Assembly: GCA_049890275.1 (NCBI GenBank)
Contig: JBMHBT010000002.1
Span: 62,001-126,000 of the forward strand
Direction of reading: 5' to 3'
DNA from: UBA7374 sp049890275
GTDB taxonomy: Bacteria; Verrucomicrobiota; Verrucomicrobiia; Opitutales; Coraliomargaritaceae
Length of the DNA stretch: 64,000 bases
Part shown: in pieces, positions 1 through 8,938 of the stretch
Numbering within the stretch: position 1 is the first letter of the stretch
How the letters are laid out: each line of letters starts with the position of its first letter
Notes under the pieces: generated by a model
Databases searched by the model: none
Told to the model about the DNA's origin: nothing
What the model saw: only the letters and a program-made list of their open reading frames with translations
Program-made: the position numbers and the translations under genes

Positions 1-11
1 GTCTTGGAGCT

Positions 12-326
12 ATGATTGATTTAGTTAAAAAAACGCTATGGGCTGGCATTGGTTTGGCTGTCGTGACGAAAGATAAGATCTTGGAGTCACTTGATGAACT
101 CGTTCAGAAGGGAAAAATCTCTCAAGAAGAAGCTTTTGCAATGACTGATAAAATTGTTGCTGAAGGCGAAGCGGAGACAGAGAAGGCAAAAGTTGAGGCG
201 GGCAAATTATTCAATGAGATGCTGCATCGTGCAAATGTTGTAACCAGTGATCAATTAGCTGCCCTGGAGGCTCGAGTTCAAGATCTTGAAGGACGCTTAC
301 ACCGTGAGTTTCCAAATAACGATTAG
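12..326 (+). CDS. Phasin-like small coiled-coil protein
   Basis: A 104-residue charged protein with no cysteine and no signal peptide. A short hydrophobic N-terminal stretch (roughly residues 8-20) is followed by amphipathic helices rich in Lys and Glu and by a C-terminal heptad-like segment (about 80-97, DQLAALEARVQDLEGRL). This layout resembles phasin/polyhydroxyalkanoate granule-associated proteins and related small regulators that coat granules or oligomerise. GGAG lies only 2-3 bases before the ATG. It stands 93 bp upstream of the histidine kinase on the same strand. No PHA synthase is in the window, so a granule role is inference; it could be another coiled-coil envelope or stress protein. 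Confidence 0.6.
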   Translation: MIDLVKKTLWAGIGLAVVTKDKILESLDELVQKGKISQEEAFAMTDKIVAEGEAETEKAKVEAGKLFNEMLHRANVVTSDQLAALEARVQDLEGRLHREFPNND

Positions 327-419
327 ACAAATCATTCACTGGAAAGAGCGGTTTGTCAGGTAGAGCGAAAAGAGTCGGTGATTGCCATGTGCCCATACAA
401 ATTGTTTTAAACGTACTGC

Positions 420-2390
420 ATGCGGAAAAACGGCACAAAGGCATCGCAAGGTATATTGCTGATAACCGATAACCCGGAGCTTCAGAAAGATATTCGTAAG
501 AGTCTGGAAAAGGCTGCTAGACCTTATGACTTGTTAGCGGTTCCAACTGTAGAGGAGAGCCTTGCGATATTTAGCGAAGCCCGTTTTGAGATAGCTTTAC
601 TGGATTATTCGGTTGGTTCGAGTGCCGCATTGGAGGTGATTTGTTCTGCTTCAGCATGTGCTGTGGTCTTGCTCATAGCTAATGGTAGTCATCCAAAGCA
701 TCTGCCTTCTGGAGTTCAGGATTGCTTGAGCTTCGAGGCTTTAGATGCGGCGGAGATGGACCGACGGATTACTTATGCGATTGACCGGGCGGCTTGGTTC
801 AAGAGGGAGCGTCATGCTCTTGTTGGTTCTAGCCCTGTTGATAGTATTTTTATTAAACAGGTTTTTGATGCTTCAACGCAGCCGATGTTAGTACTCAAGA
901 ACTCTCAGGAAATTGTTCTTTTGAATGCCGCTGCTTCAAGGCTTCTGGAAAATGAACCCAATTCTTTAGTGGGTGAAATTTCTCCCTTCAATGCGCGAGC
1001 GAAAGAGAGTCGTTTCATCGAAATTCCTGATAAAGAGGGTATAGTTCGTCAGATGGAACTGCAATCTTCTGATTTTTCCCATGAGGGGGAGTTGTACATT
1101 TTAGTCATTCTACAAGAGATAACTGGATGTATGGATTCTTCCGAGCTCACTGATCGGGAAAAAAGGAATCTAGGGCGACCAGAAGAAGAGTTGGCTGTTA
1201 GTAAAGAAGAGCCGACTCAAGGGGAAAGTTTGTTCAATGAATCGCTTCTCTCAATGGGACACTTAGCCGGTGGCATTGCTCATGATTTTAATAATATCCT
1301 GACCGCTGTATTGGGAAATTTGTCTATCGTTCGCATGGCTTTAGGCGCGAATCATGCAGAGGCTGAAAAACTCCTTTCTGCGGAAAAAGCAGTGGTACAG
1401 GCAAAAAGCCTGACTCAACAGCTACTTGCCTTCTCGAAGGGAGGTGCTCCGGAGATCGAGCCGATACGATTAGATGTATTAGTGCGCGACTGTGCAGACT
1501 TTGTTCTGCGTGGATCCAATGTTCGATATGAGATTTCTGTTGAGCCGGATTTATGGGTGACGGATGCAGACCAAGGGCAGATAAGTCAAGTGATCCATAA
1601 CCTTCTGATCAATGCGGATCAAGCGATGTTATCGGGGGGGGTACTTTCGATTCGGCTGGAAAATCGAGAGATCGAAGATGGGGAAATACCGGAACTTTTA
1701 TCTGGCAGTTATCTATGTTTGGAGGTGTGCGATAGCGGTGATGGAATTTCTCCGGAGAATTTAAAGCGTATATTTGAACCTTACTTCACCACAAAAAAAT
1801 CCGGCAACGGGCTTGGCTTGGCTTCCTGCCTCTCGATTCTCAAGCGGCACAGTGGTTTATTAACCGTCGATTCGAAGCTGGGCTCCGGGTCTACTTTTCG
1901 TGTGTTTCTTCCTAAATCGGATAACTCTGTCGAGAATCGATGGGCCAACGATGTTTCTTTGGATGAGGACGAACTGCCGCCTGAAGGGACGGGTCGTATT
2001 CTCATTATGGATGATATGGAGTCGATGAAAGAGGTAGCGGGAGAGATCCTCAAATTACTAGGCTACGATATTTGTTTGACAGCGGATGGTGCGGAGGCAA
2101 TCCAGGCGTATTGTCAAGCAATGGATGAGGGTGAGCCGTTTCGTGCGGTTGTTTTTGATCTTACGGTACCCGGCGGTATGGGAGGAGAGGAAGCTTGTCG
2201 GCGCTTACGTGCGTACGACCCTAAATTATTGGCTGTGGCTTCCAGCGGTTACTCCACTTCAAACGTGATGACGGACTGGAAGGCACACGGCTTTGATGCA
2301 GTCGTAGCTAAACCCTATCGAATCAAAGACATGGGCTGGGTATTGCATCATTTGTTTCAGCAACATTCTCTGGTAAGCCCTTCTAATTAA
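420..2390 (+). CDS. Hybrid histidine kinase with degenerate N-terminal receiver, PAS and C-terminal receiver
   Basis: A 656-residue cytoplasmic hybrid sensor kinase with no membrane segment. Domains in order: a receiver-like fold (about 10-125) that keeps an Asp in IALLDY but has TDN in place of the acidic pair and Ser where the conserved Lys is expected; a PAS-like domain (about 140-240); a HisKA domain with phospho-acceptor His288 in GHLAGGIAHDFNNIL; and an HATPase domain with N box NLLINADQAM, DSGDGIS, FEPYFTTK and GNGLGLA. A C-terminal receiver (about 525-650) is intact, with MDDMES, acceptor Asp in VVFDLTVPGG, SSGY and AKPY. No output regulator is adjacent, so the target is unknown. The 3' end overlaps the convergent binding-protein gene by 8 bp. 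Confidence 0.93.
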   Translation: MRKNGTKASQGILLITDNPELQKDIRKSLEKAARPYDLLAVPTVEESLAIFSEARFEIALLDYSVGSSAALEVICSASACAVVLLIANGSHPKHLPSGVQDCLSFEALDAAEMDRRITYAIDRAAWFKRERHALVGSSPVDSIFIKQVFDASTQPMLVLKNSQEIVLLNAAASRLLENEPNSLVGEISPFNARAKESRFIEIPDKEGIVRQMELQSSDFSHEGELYILVILQEITGCMDSSELTDREKRNLGRPEEELAVSKEEPTQGESLFNESLLSMGHLAGGIAHDFNNILTAVLGNLSIVRMALGANHAEAEKLLSAEKAVVQAKSLTQQLLAFSKGGAPEIEPIRLDVLVRDCADFVLRGSNVRYEISVEPDLWVTDADQGQISQVIHNLLINADQAMLSGGVLSIRLENREIEDGEIPELLSGSYLCLEVCDSGDGISPENLKRIFEPYFTTKKSGNGLGLASCLSILKRHSGLLTVDSKLGSGSTFRVFLPKSDNSVENRWANDVSLDEDELPPEGTGRILIMDDMESMKEVAGEILKLLGYDICLTADGAEAIQAYCQAMDEGEPFRAVVFDLTVPGGMGGEEACRRLRAYDPKLLAVASSGYSTSNVMTDWKAHGFDAVVAKPYRIKDMGWVLHHLFQQHSLVSPSN

Positions 2391-3348
2391 GCCAATGCTG
2401 CCATTCTTGGCGGTATTTTTCTGCATTTTCCCAATCAATTACTCGTGTTTTCAGTACAAGAGTGGGCCTCTCGGGAGGGCTATTGAGGAAAAGTGATTGC
2501 ACAAGCGTTTCAATACTGCGGTAGCCCCACTCATAATAAGGGTGTGTGATAAATGCCGAGAGGTACTCATTATCTAAATAGATAAAGGCTGACGGGGTAG
2601 ACTGGATGGCTACGCAAGGCAGCTTTCCAGGAGGCCAGGGTAGGGCAGGCGTTCCTCGAAGCGGCCAATCATCTAAGAAAACCCAGCCTTTAATTAAGTG
2701 GTTCGCATCTTCTTCTTCAGCGATTTTGACGGCTTCGATCGCACTAATATAATTTGGTTCGCAGGGTACAATGCGCTCGATTCTTTTGTAGCCGAGTGCA
2801 TCGCGCAGACCCTGTAGGCGTGCCTGTTCCGCTTCATCTGGATCTTTCGAGGTAAGGACTGCGACTCGGCCACGTGTTGGCAGATGTTGAAGAATCGCTT
2901 CTCCCGCTTGTCGGCCCGCTGATTGTTCATCGGCAATGACTCTTGCTAGCGCGGTATTCAGTGGATGTAGGCTTTCAAAGATCACTACCTTTTGCCCCTC
3001 TTCGATAGCAAAACGAATCGACTCATGCACTTCATGGCTAGCTTCCGGGCTGATAATGAATCCGTCAGCGCCTTCAATCAAGAGCTGTCCAAGCGCAGAG
3101 GATTGGGTCTGCCCATCGGATAGTCTTGGCGTTAGTACACGCACCTCCACATCAATGGAGTATTTGTTACTCAGTTCTTGGGCAGCGTCTAACGCACCAG
3201 CATGTGCAGCTTGATAGGAGGGATCGGAAAGGTCACGACCGATCATGCCAATCTTCAGCTCTGCAAGCAATTCACGATTCTGTGCGAGCAATGAGCTGCT
3301 TTGACCCAACAAGCTAATCATAGCGAGCAGCAAGAATAAGATTCTCAT
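2383..3348 (-). CDS. Periplasmic substrate-binding protein, RbsB/LacI-like type
   Basis: A 321-residue exported protein with an N-terminal signal peptide (about residues 1-22, ending SSSLLAQ). The mature part looks like a type 1 periplasmic binding protein: IGMIGRDLSDPSYQAAHAGA at the first strand, LLIEGADGFIISPE, then ADEQSAGRQAGEAIL and RGRVAVLTSKDPDEAEQARL, as in sugar-binding proteins of ABC importers. No permease or ATPase gene is nearby, so it may serve a distant transporter or act as a sensor subunit. It converges on the histidine kinase with an 8-bp overlap of the two ends. The ligand cannot be predicted. Confidence 0.82.
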   Translation of the reverse strand: MRILFLLLAMISLLGQSSSLLAQNRELLAELKIGMIGRDLSDPSYQAAHAGALDAAQELSNKYSIDVEVRVLTPRLSDGQTQSSALGQLLIEGADGFIISPEASHEVHESIRFAIEEGQKVVIFESLHPLNTALARVIADEQSAGRQAGEAILQHLPTRGRVAVLTSKDPDEAEQARLQGLRDALGYKRIERIVPCEPNYISAIEAVKIAEEEDANHLIKGWVFLDDWPLRGTPALPWPPGKLPCVAIQSTPSAFIYLDNEYLSAFITHPYYEWGYRSIETLVQSLFLNSPPERPTLVLKTRVIDWENAEKYRQEWQHWLN

Positions 3349-3466
3349 ATGGATAAAGACAGGTGTCAGCGCATTAAGTTTATTTCGCTCTTATGATTTT
3401 CTTGAGCGTGCGTTTTTCATAATACTTTTCTAGGGGGTCGTCGCCGCATAGTAAAGGATTGTGTGG

Positions 3467-4567
3467 TTACCAAGCTTTTTGCCAGCCGAGTGTAAATGTA
3501 TAGTCGGTCTCCAACTGGTATCCATTCAAGTTCCGGTATAGAGGTAAATGCAGATCAGCAGCAAGGCGATGACCACTCCACTGTCCTCTGGGCGCCAGCA
3601 GGTTAATGCTGAGGATAGCATTTATAGATTCACCGCCATAATTTTCTCCGTAGGCAGTGGTTACAGTATTCCGCCCCATCATAGCCGGACCCTGATTGAT
3701 GTTTTCCTGGTCGCCTTGCAGTTCTTCACGCCACTCATATTCTAACCCACAGGCTAGACTGACCCAGTCTGCGACTGGAATCCCTGCCCAGCCTTGCAAC
3801 TTGAATTGATGGCCCAGCCTATAATCACGCTTATTTTCTTTTTCTAGTCGGAGTACACCGCTCGCTTGAATGCCATATGAATAAGAAGTGCATTCTTTGC
3901 TTAGGGTGACCGAAGGTAGTAGATCGTAGGTGCCGGAGCCCAATTGCATGGGAGCCGGCAATACGGAGCGTACCCGCCCTAAGCCCATCATTGGAATGGT
4001 ATCCTCTTCGTCTATAGATCCGGTGGGCAGACTCATCCCGATTCCTAAATGGGCAGTCGTTTCGGCTTCATTGTAAAACTGGTACAGAGCGGTTACCTTC
4101 GTATCACCGAAACCGTCAGTATATGTAGTGAAGGATTCACTGCCTCCATTGGCTTGAATTAGCATACCGACAGCTGGGTTAATCCGATGGTCCATTGTGC
4201 TGTCTAGGTAGTGGGTCATAAGCATCAGAGTGAATTGATTATTCGGAGCATACATCGCCCCAATCATATGCATCTGCATACTCATTTCTTCTGGGACGAC
4301 AACATAGCCGGGGCCTGCGGAAAAAACTTCACTCGAGCTAAGGGAGTTTGTTCCATGCCGCATACCTTCCATATACATATTCATATGACGGTAGGAGAGC
4401 ATCCACTCACCCATTCCGTGCGTATGATCGCCCATAATAGAAATAGGGGCATGTCCGTCTGGCCGTGGAGCGGAACAATGGCTACCCGCGCCGGCGGATA
4501 GTGCGTTCATGTGTGCGACTAGAGAGGTCGCGATAACTAATAGCTTGTTTCTTAAAAGATTCTTCAT
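3467..4567 (-). CDS. Met/His-rich outer-membrane transporter-like protein
   Basis: A 366-residue protein with a signal peptide (about 1-25) and an aromatic-rich, beta-strand-like body ending in Trp, as expected for an outer-membrane beta-barrel. The first 100 mature residues are crowded with Met and His: IMGDHTHGMGEWMLSYRHM, then MSMQMHMIGAMYAPNNQFTL. I know this pattern from proteins annotated only as 'transporter' (Phenol_MetA_deg-like barrels) that often occur near copper or other metal-resistance genes. Metal binding is inference from composition. It is the last gene of the minus-strand run, 57 bp after the small CxxC protein, and may be cotranscribed with it. Confidence 0.72.
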   Translation of the reverse strand: MKNLLRNKLLVIATSLVAHMNALSAGAGSHCSAPRPDGHAPISIMGDHTHGMGEWMLSYRHMNMYMEGMRHGTNSLSSSEVFSAGPGYVVVPEEMSMQMHMIGAMYAPNNQFTLMLMTHYLDSTMDHRINPAVGMLIQANGGSESFTTYTDGFGDTKVTALYQFYNEAETTAHLGIGMSLPTGSIDEEDTIPMMGLGRVRSVLPAPMQLGSGTYDLLPSVTLSKECTSYSYGIQASGVLRLEKENKRDYRLGHQFKLQGWAGIPVADWVSLACGLEYEWREELQGDQENINQGPAMMGRNTVTTAYGENYGGESINAILSINLLAPRGQWSGHRLAADLHLPLYRNLNGYQLETDYTFTLGWQKAW

Positions 4568-4624
4568 GGTTGTATTTGTTTACAGTTGGTGGAGCCCTCG
4601 GCAGAAGGCTGATTGGATCAACGG

Positions 4625-5032
4625 CTAAACAAATACACGCGGAGGAGGGTCTCTTTTTTCCAGTACAGGTTCTTTTATGAAATATGGGTCAATGGGCACC
4701 CCAAGGTGATTTTTGGCTGGGGATGGCAATTGAATCGGGCGACTCAGCCCAAGCATGAGTTTTATGTCTTTCAGCTCCGAGGCCCGATGTTGAATCGGCA
4801 ACTTCGATTGCTTTGTATCCACATCGGCGATAAAGTTGCAGAGTCTGCAGGGTCGATCCCCACTAAAGGTTTCGCTTACGGCAATTTGAATCGAGCTTTC
4901 CTGTGAATAGTTGACGAGCATCCAGGCCCAAGCGCCCATTTGCAGGAGGGCAAGTGGGCCGACCAATAGCCATGTACTGAAGCCAAAGAGCAGGCATTGC
5001 CTACATGTACGAATTAGTGCGGATCCATTCAC
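4625..5032 (-). CDS. Small membrane-anchored protein with a CxxC motif, unknown function
   Basis: A 135-residue protein that I do not recognise by name. The reading frame opens with GTG, 15 bp after the purM stop; no in-frame ATG sits near the N-terminus. A hydrophobic segment (about 15-40, containing TWLLVGPLALLQMGAWAWML) is followed by a segment with PCRLC (about residues 62-66) and a proline-rich tail. Similar short CxxC proteins accompany Met/His-rich barrel proteins like the next gene, so a metal or redox role is plausible. No Shine-Dalgarno sequence is visible; translation may be coupled to purM. Confidence 0.6.
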   Translation of the reverse strand: MNGSALIRTCRQCLLFGFSTWLLVGPLALLQMGAWAWMLVNYSQESSIQIAVSETFSGDRPCRLCNFIADVDTKQSKLPIQHRASELKDIKLMLGLSRPIQLPSPAKNHLGVPIDPYFIKEPVLEKRDPPPRVFV

Positions 5033-5047
5033 TCGAATCGGGAGAGA

Positions 5048-6244
5048 CTACTTTTTGATTGAGTATTCAAGGGCGTTATTTTTATGGCGAATCGTCAGGT
5101 GGTTGGATCCGTTCACGTGCTTGCTTGTTTCAGTGCGACCAACCGTTTTTGCAGGAATACCAAATGACTCAGCGATAGCAATAATACGTGAGGCGGCCTC
5201 CGGCAGGCAGTAGATTTCCATGCGGTGCCCCATATTGTAGACTCGAAACATTTCTTCATCGGAGGTTCCGCTGGCTTTTTGAATTGCATGAAAAATTGGC
5301 GGGATGGGGAGAAAATCCTCCTTGATATAGTGCACCTGACTGCCAAAACGCAGACATTTTGTTTGCCCGCCTCCGGAGCAGTGTACCATCCCCCGAATAC
5401 TGGATCGCTCTTCAGTAAGTAAACGACGAACGACTGGAGCGTAGGTGCGAGTTGGGCTTAACAATGCTTTGCCTACCGTCTGAGAAGAACCCGGCAAGGG
5501 GTCTTCCATTTTGTAAGGACCGCAGTAGAGGAGGCTCGTATCCGTCTGGGTGTCACAGGTTTCCGGGTATTTTTCGAGATAGTAGGGACAGAGTAGGTCG
5601 TGGCGGGCACTGGTTAAGCCGTTACTACCAATACCGGAGTTTTCAAAGGTTTCGTAGCTGGCTTGTCCGGCCGAGGCGAGCCCGACAATGGTGAGTCCGG
5701 CGCTAATTGCAGAATTATCGATAACATCTTCGCGCGGCATTACAGCTACTGCGCAAGAATCGACAGTAACTGTGGGGGTCAGGTCACCTACGTCAGCAGT
5801 TTCACCGCCACCGCTGTGGATGCCCACGCCGTACTCTCTCAAGGTGGAGAGGAATGATTCCGTGCCATCAATAAGTGCTGCGAGGGCTTCGCCCGGAATG
5901 GCGCGTGCATTACGATTTACTGTGCTGGAAAGAAGGATGCCTTCGACTGCACCAACGCACAGTAAATCATCGAGGTTCATGACGATGCTGTCTTGTGCTG
6001 TTTTACGAAAGGCTGAAGGATCTCCTGTTTCTCGATAATGCAAATAGGCGAGTGTACTCTTGGTTCCGGAGCCATCGGAGTGGATTATATTACATTTTGA
6101 AGGATCGCCGGTGAGTTGATCCGGACCGATCTTGCAAAAGGCTCCCGGAAAGAGGCCACGGTCCAGCTTATCCACCACGGAGTGGACTTCATCTTTAGAG
6201 GAAGAGACGCCGCGAAGGGCATAGCGATCTGTCGGTTTGCTCAT
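5048..6244 (-). CDS. purM: Phosphoribosylformylglycinamidine cyclo-ligase (AIR synthase)
   Basis: Closes the imidazole ring of formylglycinamidine ribonucleotide with ATP to give AIR, a step of de novo purine synthesis. The 398-residue product starting MSKPTDRYAL has the nucleotide-loop motif DGSGTKS (57-63), the QDSIVMNLDDLLCVGA segment, SGGGETADV and the C-terminal CSGGGQTKC. It is about 50 residues longer than enteric PurM, like the longer PurM forms in some other phyla. An in-frame extension upstream to 6514 runs back into plsC and is not family-like, so the start at 6244 was chosen. It lies 31 bp downstream of plsC in the tyrA-aroA-cmk-plsC-purM run. Confidence 0.93.
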   Translation of the reverse strand: MSKPTDRYALRGVSSSKDEVHSVVDKLDRGLFPGAFCKIGPDQLTGDPSKCNIIHSDGSGTKSTLAYLHYRETGDPSAFRKTAQDSIVMNLDDLLCVGAVEGILLSSTVNRNARAIPGEALAALIDGTESFLSTLREYGVGIHSGGGETADVGDLTPTVTVDSCAVAVMPREDVIDNSAISAGLTIVGLASAGQASYETFENSGIGSNGLTSARHDLLCPYYLEKYPETCDTQTDTSLLYCGPYKMEDPLPGSSQTVGKALLSPTRTYAPVVRRLLTEERSSIRGMVHCSGGGQTKCLRFGSQVHYIKEDFLPIPPIFHAIQKASGTSDEEMFRVYNMGHRMEIYCLPEAASRIIAIAESFGIPAKTVGRTETSKHVNGSNHLTIRHKNNALEYSIKK

Positions 6245-6275
6245 CTGTGTTTTGTTTAAAGCTGGGATCGCTTGA

Positions 6276-6926
6276 TTAGACAATTCTTTCCTTGGGCTCT
6301 TCCATCGCTGCGATACGTGCCATAATGCGTCGTGAGGCTTCGAGGTAGCGGTCTGGATGATCTTTCCCCGGATCGACTTCATCGGGGGACATGGGTTGCC
6401 CGTAAGTGATGTGAATACGGCCTCCAAACAAGGGGAGCTTACTTCCTCGGCCATAAGCTTCGAAAGTGCCAAAGAGGCGAACGGGAATGACTGTAGCGCG
6501 GGACTTGCAGGCAATCATACCGGCTCCGGGCTTCGGCTCTTGTAATTGCCCATCGGGTGAGCGGGTGCCTTCCGGATAGATGGCTACGGCACCATTATTT
6601 TTGAGTGAACGGAAAATAGCTTTGAGTGATGTAACGTCAGCGTTGTTACGAGCTACAGGGATTGTACCAATCGCAATCAAGCCCTTACCAAAAAGTCCGC
6701 GAAAGAGAGTATCGCGTGCAAAGTAGTTTATTTGCCGGAGGACGCGGCAACCAATTGCTGGAGGGTCAAAATAGCTTACATGGTTTGCGGCAAAAATAAC
6801 ACTGCCGTGTTGTGGCACATGTTGGAGCCCGGTGGTAGTAAAGTCATAGAGCCAAGAAAAGAAGCAATTAGCAGTGATGCGGACGGCTTCGTACTGAGGC
6901 GGAATACGTGGGTCAGACTTAGGCAT
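6276..6926 (-). CDS. plsC: 1-acyl-sn-glycerol-3-phosphate acyltransferase
   Basis: Adds the second acyl chain to lysophosphatidic acid, giving phosphatidic acid for membrane phospholipids. The 216-residue protein carries the acyltransferase signature NHVSYFD (H49, D54), the glycerol-phosphate binding block YPEGTRSPDG (117-126) and the IGTIPVARNN segment. The start at 6926 overlaps the cmk stop by 8 bp (ATGCCTAA), which implies translational coupling; the longer reading from 6953 adds nine residues lying inside cmk. In many bacteria plsC sits next to cmk, as here. Confidence 0.92.
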   Translation of the reverse strand: MPKSDPRIPPQYEAVRITANCFFSWLYDFTTTGLQHVPQHGSVIFAANHVSYFDPPAIGCRVLRQINYFARDTLFRGLFGKGLIAIGTIPVARNNADVTSLKAIFRSLKNNGAVAIYPEGTRSPDGQLQEPKPGAGMIACKSRATVIPVRLFGTFEAYGRGSKLPLFGGRIHITYGQPMSPDEVDPGKDHPDRYLEASRRIMARIAAMEEPKERIV

Positions 6927-7584
6927 TATCAATAATGTTGGCGATGTATTCAACTACACCGTTTAAGTTGAGTTTCCCTGTGTCGATACGGATAGCCCCT
7001 TCGGGGCAGGTTAATGGAGCGGCCTGTCTCTGTTGATCCTGTTTGTCGCGCTGTGCGATCGAGTCAGCTTCACCCTGATTGGCGCGACGAGCCGAGCGGG
7101 TGCTTTCATCTGCGTGTAGATAGAAACGATAATCTGCATCTGGCAGGATGACTGAGCCGATATCGCGACCCTCCATAACGAGTCCGGCAAAGCTGTTTTT
7201 TTCGGCGATTTGCTTCTGGCTACGCTGGTAGTCAAAGAGTGCAGCTCGTATTTCTGGAAGAGCGGCAAATGTGGATACTGCTAGGTTGACTTTCTGCGAG
7301 CGGAGTTCCTTTTGGCTGGGCATTTGCTCATGAATCTGAAGTTGCGCCCGTTGACCATCGATACGGGTTTGAAAACTCATTTGATCCAGCAAGCGAACGA
7401 CTTCTTGAGTATCCTCAATCGAGGCACCGGCATGCAATAAAGCATGGGTGATTGTGCGGTAGTGTGATCCAGTATCGACATGCAGAAGGTTAAAACGCTT
7501 TGCCAGTTGCTGGGAGGTAGAGGATTTCCCTGAAGCGGCCCCGCCATCAATGGCAATGACGATATTGGATGTTGTTTTAGACAT
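6919..7584 (-). CDS. cmk: Cytidylate kinase
   Basis: Phosphorylates CMP and dCMP with ATP to the diphosphates. The 221-residue product starts MSKTTSNIVIAIDGG and has the P-loop GGAASGKSS (14-22), the NMP-binding VDTGSHYRTIT (canonical DTGAMYR) and the VMEGRDIGSVILPDAD segment followed by ADESTRSARR. His-Tyr in DTGSHYR replaces the more usual Met/Leu-Tyr. The start at 7584 overlaps the aroA stop by 8 bp (ATGTCTAA), the same arrangement as the next junction with plsC. A longer in-frame reading to 7704 lies inside aroA and is not family-like. Confidence 0.94.
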   Translation of the reverse strand: MSKTTSNIVIAIDGGAASGKSSTSQQLAKRFNLLHVDTGSHYRTITHALLHAGASIEDTQEVVRLLDQMSFQTRIDGQRAQLQIHEQMPSQKELRSQKVNLAVSTFAALPEIRAALFDYQRSQKQIAEKNSFAGLVMEGRDIGSVILPDADYRFYLHADESTRSARRANQGEADSIAQRDKQDQQRQAAPLTCPEGAIRIDTGKLNLNGVVEYIANIIDNA

Positions 7585-8938
7585 TATGCAATGACTGAAG
7601 GACTTCAAAGAAATTAGGGAAGGTTTTTCCGCAGCAGGCAGGGTCTTTAATCGCGAGCCAGGGCTTTCCATCTCCGAGTAAGTCATGACTACCGAGTACG
7701 GCAAAGCTCATTGCGAATCGGTGATCTTCGTAGGTCTCGATTTCAATAAGCTGACCATTCTTGCGGGCTGCAATCGCTCGCTCTTTCATCGCTCGGATAT
7801 TGGGGTGAATGTGCAGGCTGTCTTTTTCTTCCTCAACGGACTGACCCAGCTTGCTGAGTTCGTTGGCCATCCCCGCGACGCGATCCGTCTCCTGGAGGCG
7901 GGTATGGGCGATGCCTGTAATACGCACAGAGCCACCGAGCAGGGGAGCGATTGCAGCATATGTCAGGAAAGTATCAGAATAGGTATTGAAGTTAATGGCA
8001 CGATCAGGGCCGTCGGACGATCGAGAATCAAGTTGGGCTGCAATCCAGGCGTCTGACTTCCTTTGAACTTGGAGGCCATGTTGACATAAGGTATCAGCAA
8101 ACTGAGCATCTCCTTGTAATGGATTTTGGCTGATGCCAGGCAAGACTAGTTTACCGCCGTGAATTACAGTCAGAGCGAGAAAATAGCTTGCGGCAGATAG
8201 GTCTGGTTCAATTTGGTACGATCCGCCATTCGGGGTAGTGTAATTAACGGGCGAAAGATGATACGTTTTTGACGGATCTACCTGGATGCCAGACGCGCCA
8301 AAGCTCTCTCGTATTTTCTGAGTAATTGTAATGTAAGCAGGGCGAACATTGGGCGAAGAGAATGCTACAGAGCCATTACCTGCAGGAGCAGCCAGTAGGA
8401 GTGCTGATAAGATTTGGCTGCTTGCAGAGGCGTCAACTGAACAAGAGCCACCGCGATAACCGTTTGCTTTCAAGGTAAACGGGAAGTGACCGGCTTGTCC
8501 GTGAAAATCAAACGTAGCGGCATCAATTGTTACCAGTGCATCGAGCAGGCCAGACATAGGGCGAATCCGCATGGCTGGATCTCCGTCGAGAAAATACTCT
8601 CCGCCTGCTTCAAGTGCGAGAAAAGCTGTGAGGAAACGAGCAGCCGTTCCCGCGTTGCCTACCTGAATCGATGCAGACTTAGCTGGTATGCGGCCGCCTT
8701 TTCCAGTGACTCGAATAATCCTCTTTTCCGGGTCTTGTTCGCAATCAAAGCCTAGTTGATCAAGCGCCTGTAGCATAATACGAGTATCTCTGCTAAAGAG
8801 GGCACCTTTCAGGGTTGTTTCTTGGTCTGCGAGCGCAGCGAGAATAAGTGCCCGGTTGGTGATGCTTTTCGACCCAGGCAGGGTAACGGTGGCATCCAGT
8901 GGCCGACAAATCGGATGAACCGGGAAGGGGTCGGTCAT
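7577..8938 (-). CDS. aroA: 3-phosphoshikimate 1-carboxyvinyltransferase (EPSP synthase)
   Basis: Transfers enolpyruvyl from PEP to shikimate 3-phosphate, the sixth shikimate-pathway step. The 453-residue protein shows the N-terminal PGSKSITNRAL motif (21-31, catalytic Lys24), GNAGTAARFLTAFLAL, MRIRPMSGLLDAL, LQETDRVAGMANEL and the C-terminal YEDHRFAMSFAVLG. All ligand-binding blocks are present, so it should be active. The start overlaps tyrA by 4 bp (ATGA). It links aromatic amino acid synthesis to the cmk/plsC genes in one operon. Confidence 0.96.
   Translation of the reverse strand: MTDPFPVHPICRPLDATVTLPGSKSITNRALILAALADQETTLKGALFSRDTRIMLQALDQLGFDCEQDPEKRIIRVTGKGGRIPAKSASIQVGNAGTAARFLTAFLALEAGGEYFLDGDPAMRIRPMSGLLDALVTIDAATFDFHGQAGHFPFTLKANGYRGGSCSVDASASSQILSALLLAAPAGNGSVAFSSPNVRPAYITITQKIRESFGASGIQVDPSKTYHLSPVNYTTPNGGSYQIEPDLSAASYFLALTVIHGGKLVLPGISQNPLQGDAQFADTLCQHGLQVQRKSDAWIAAQLDSRSSDGPDRAINFNTYSDTFLTYAAIAPLLGGSVRITGIAHTRLQETDRVAGMANELSKLGQSVEEEKDSLHIHPNIRAMKERAIAARKNGQLIEIETYEDHRFAMSFAVLGSHDLLGDGKPWLAIKDPACCGKTFPNFFEVLQSLHNV

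Noticed and set aside
327..419. GACAAA...TTTGTC inverted repeat after the phasin-like gene
   Set aside because: Only 6 bp with a 20-base loop and no T-run; not distinguishable from chance.
5048..6514. Longer reading of purM (488 residues)
   Set aside because: The extra 90 residues overlap plsC and do not resemble PurM; homology begins at MSKPTDRYAL.
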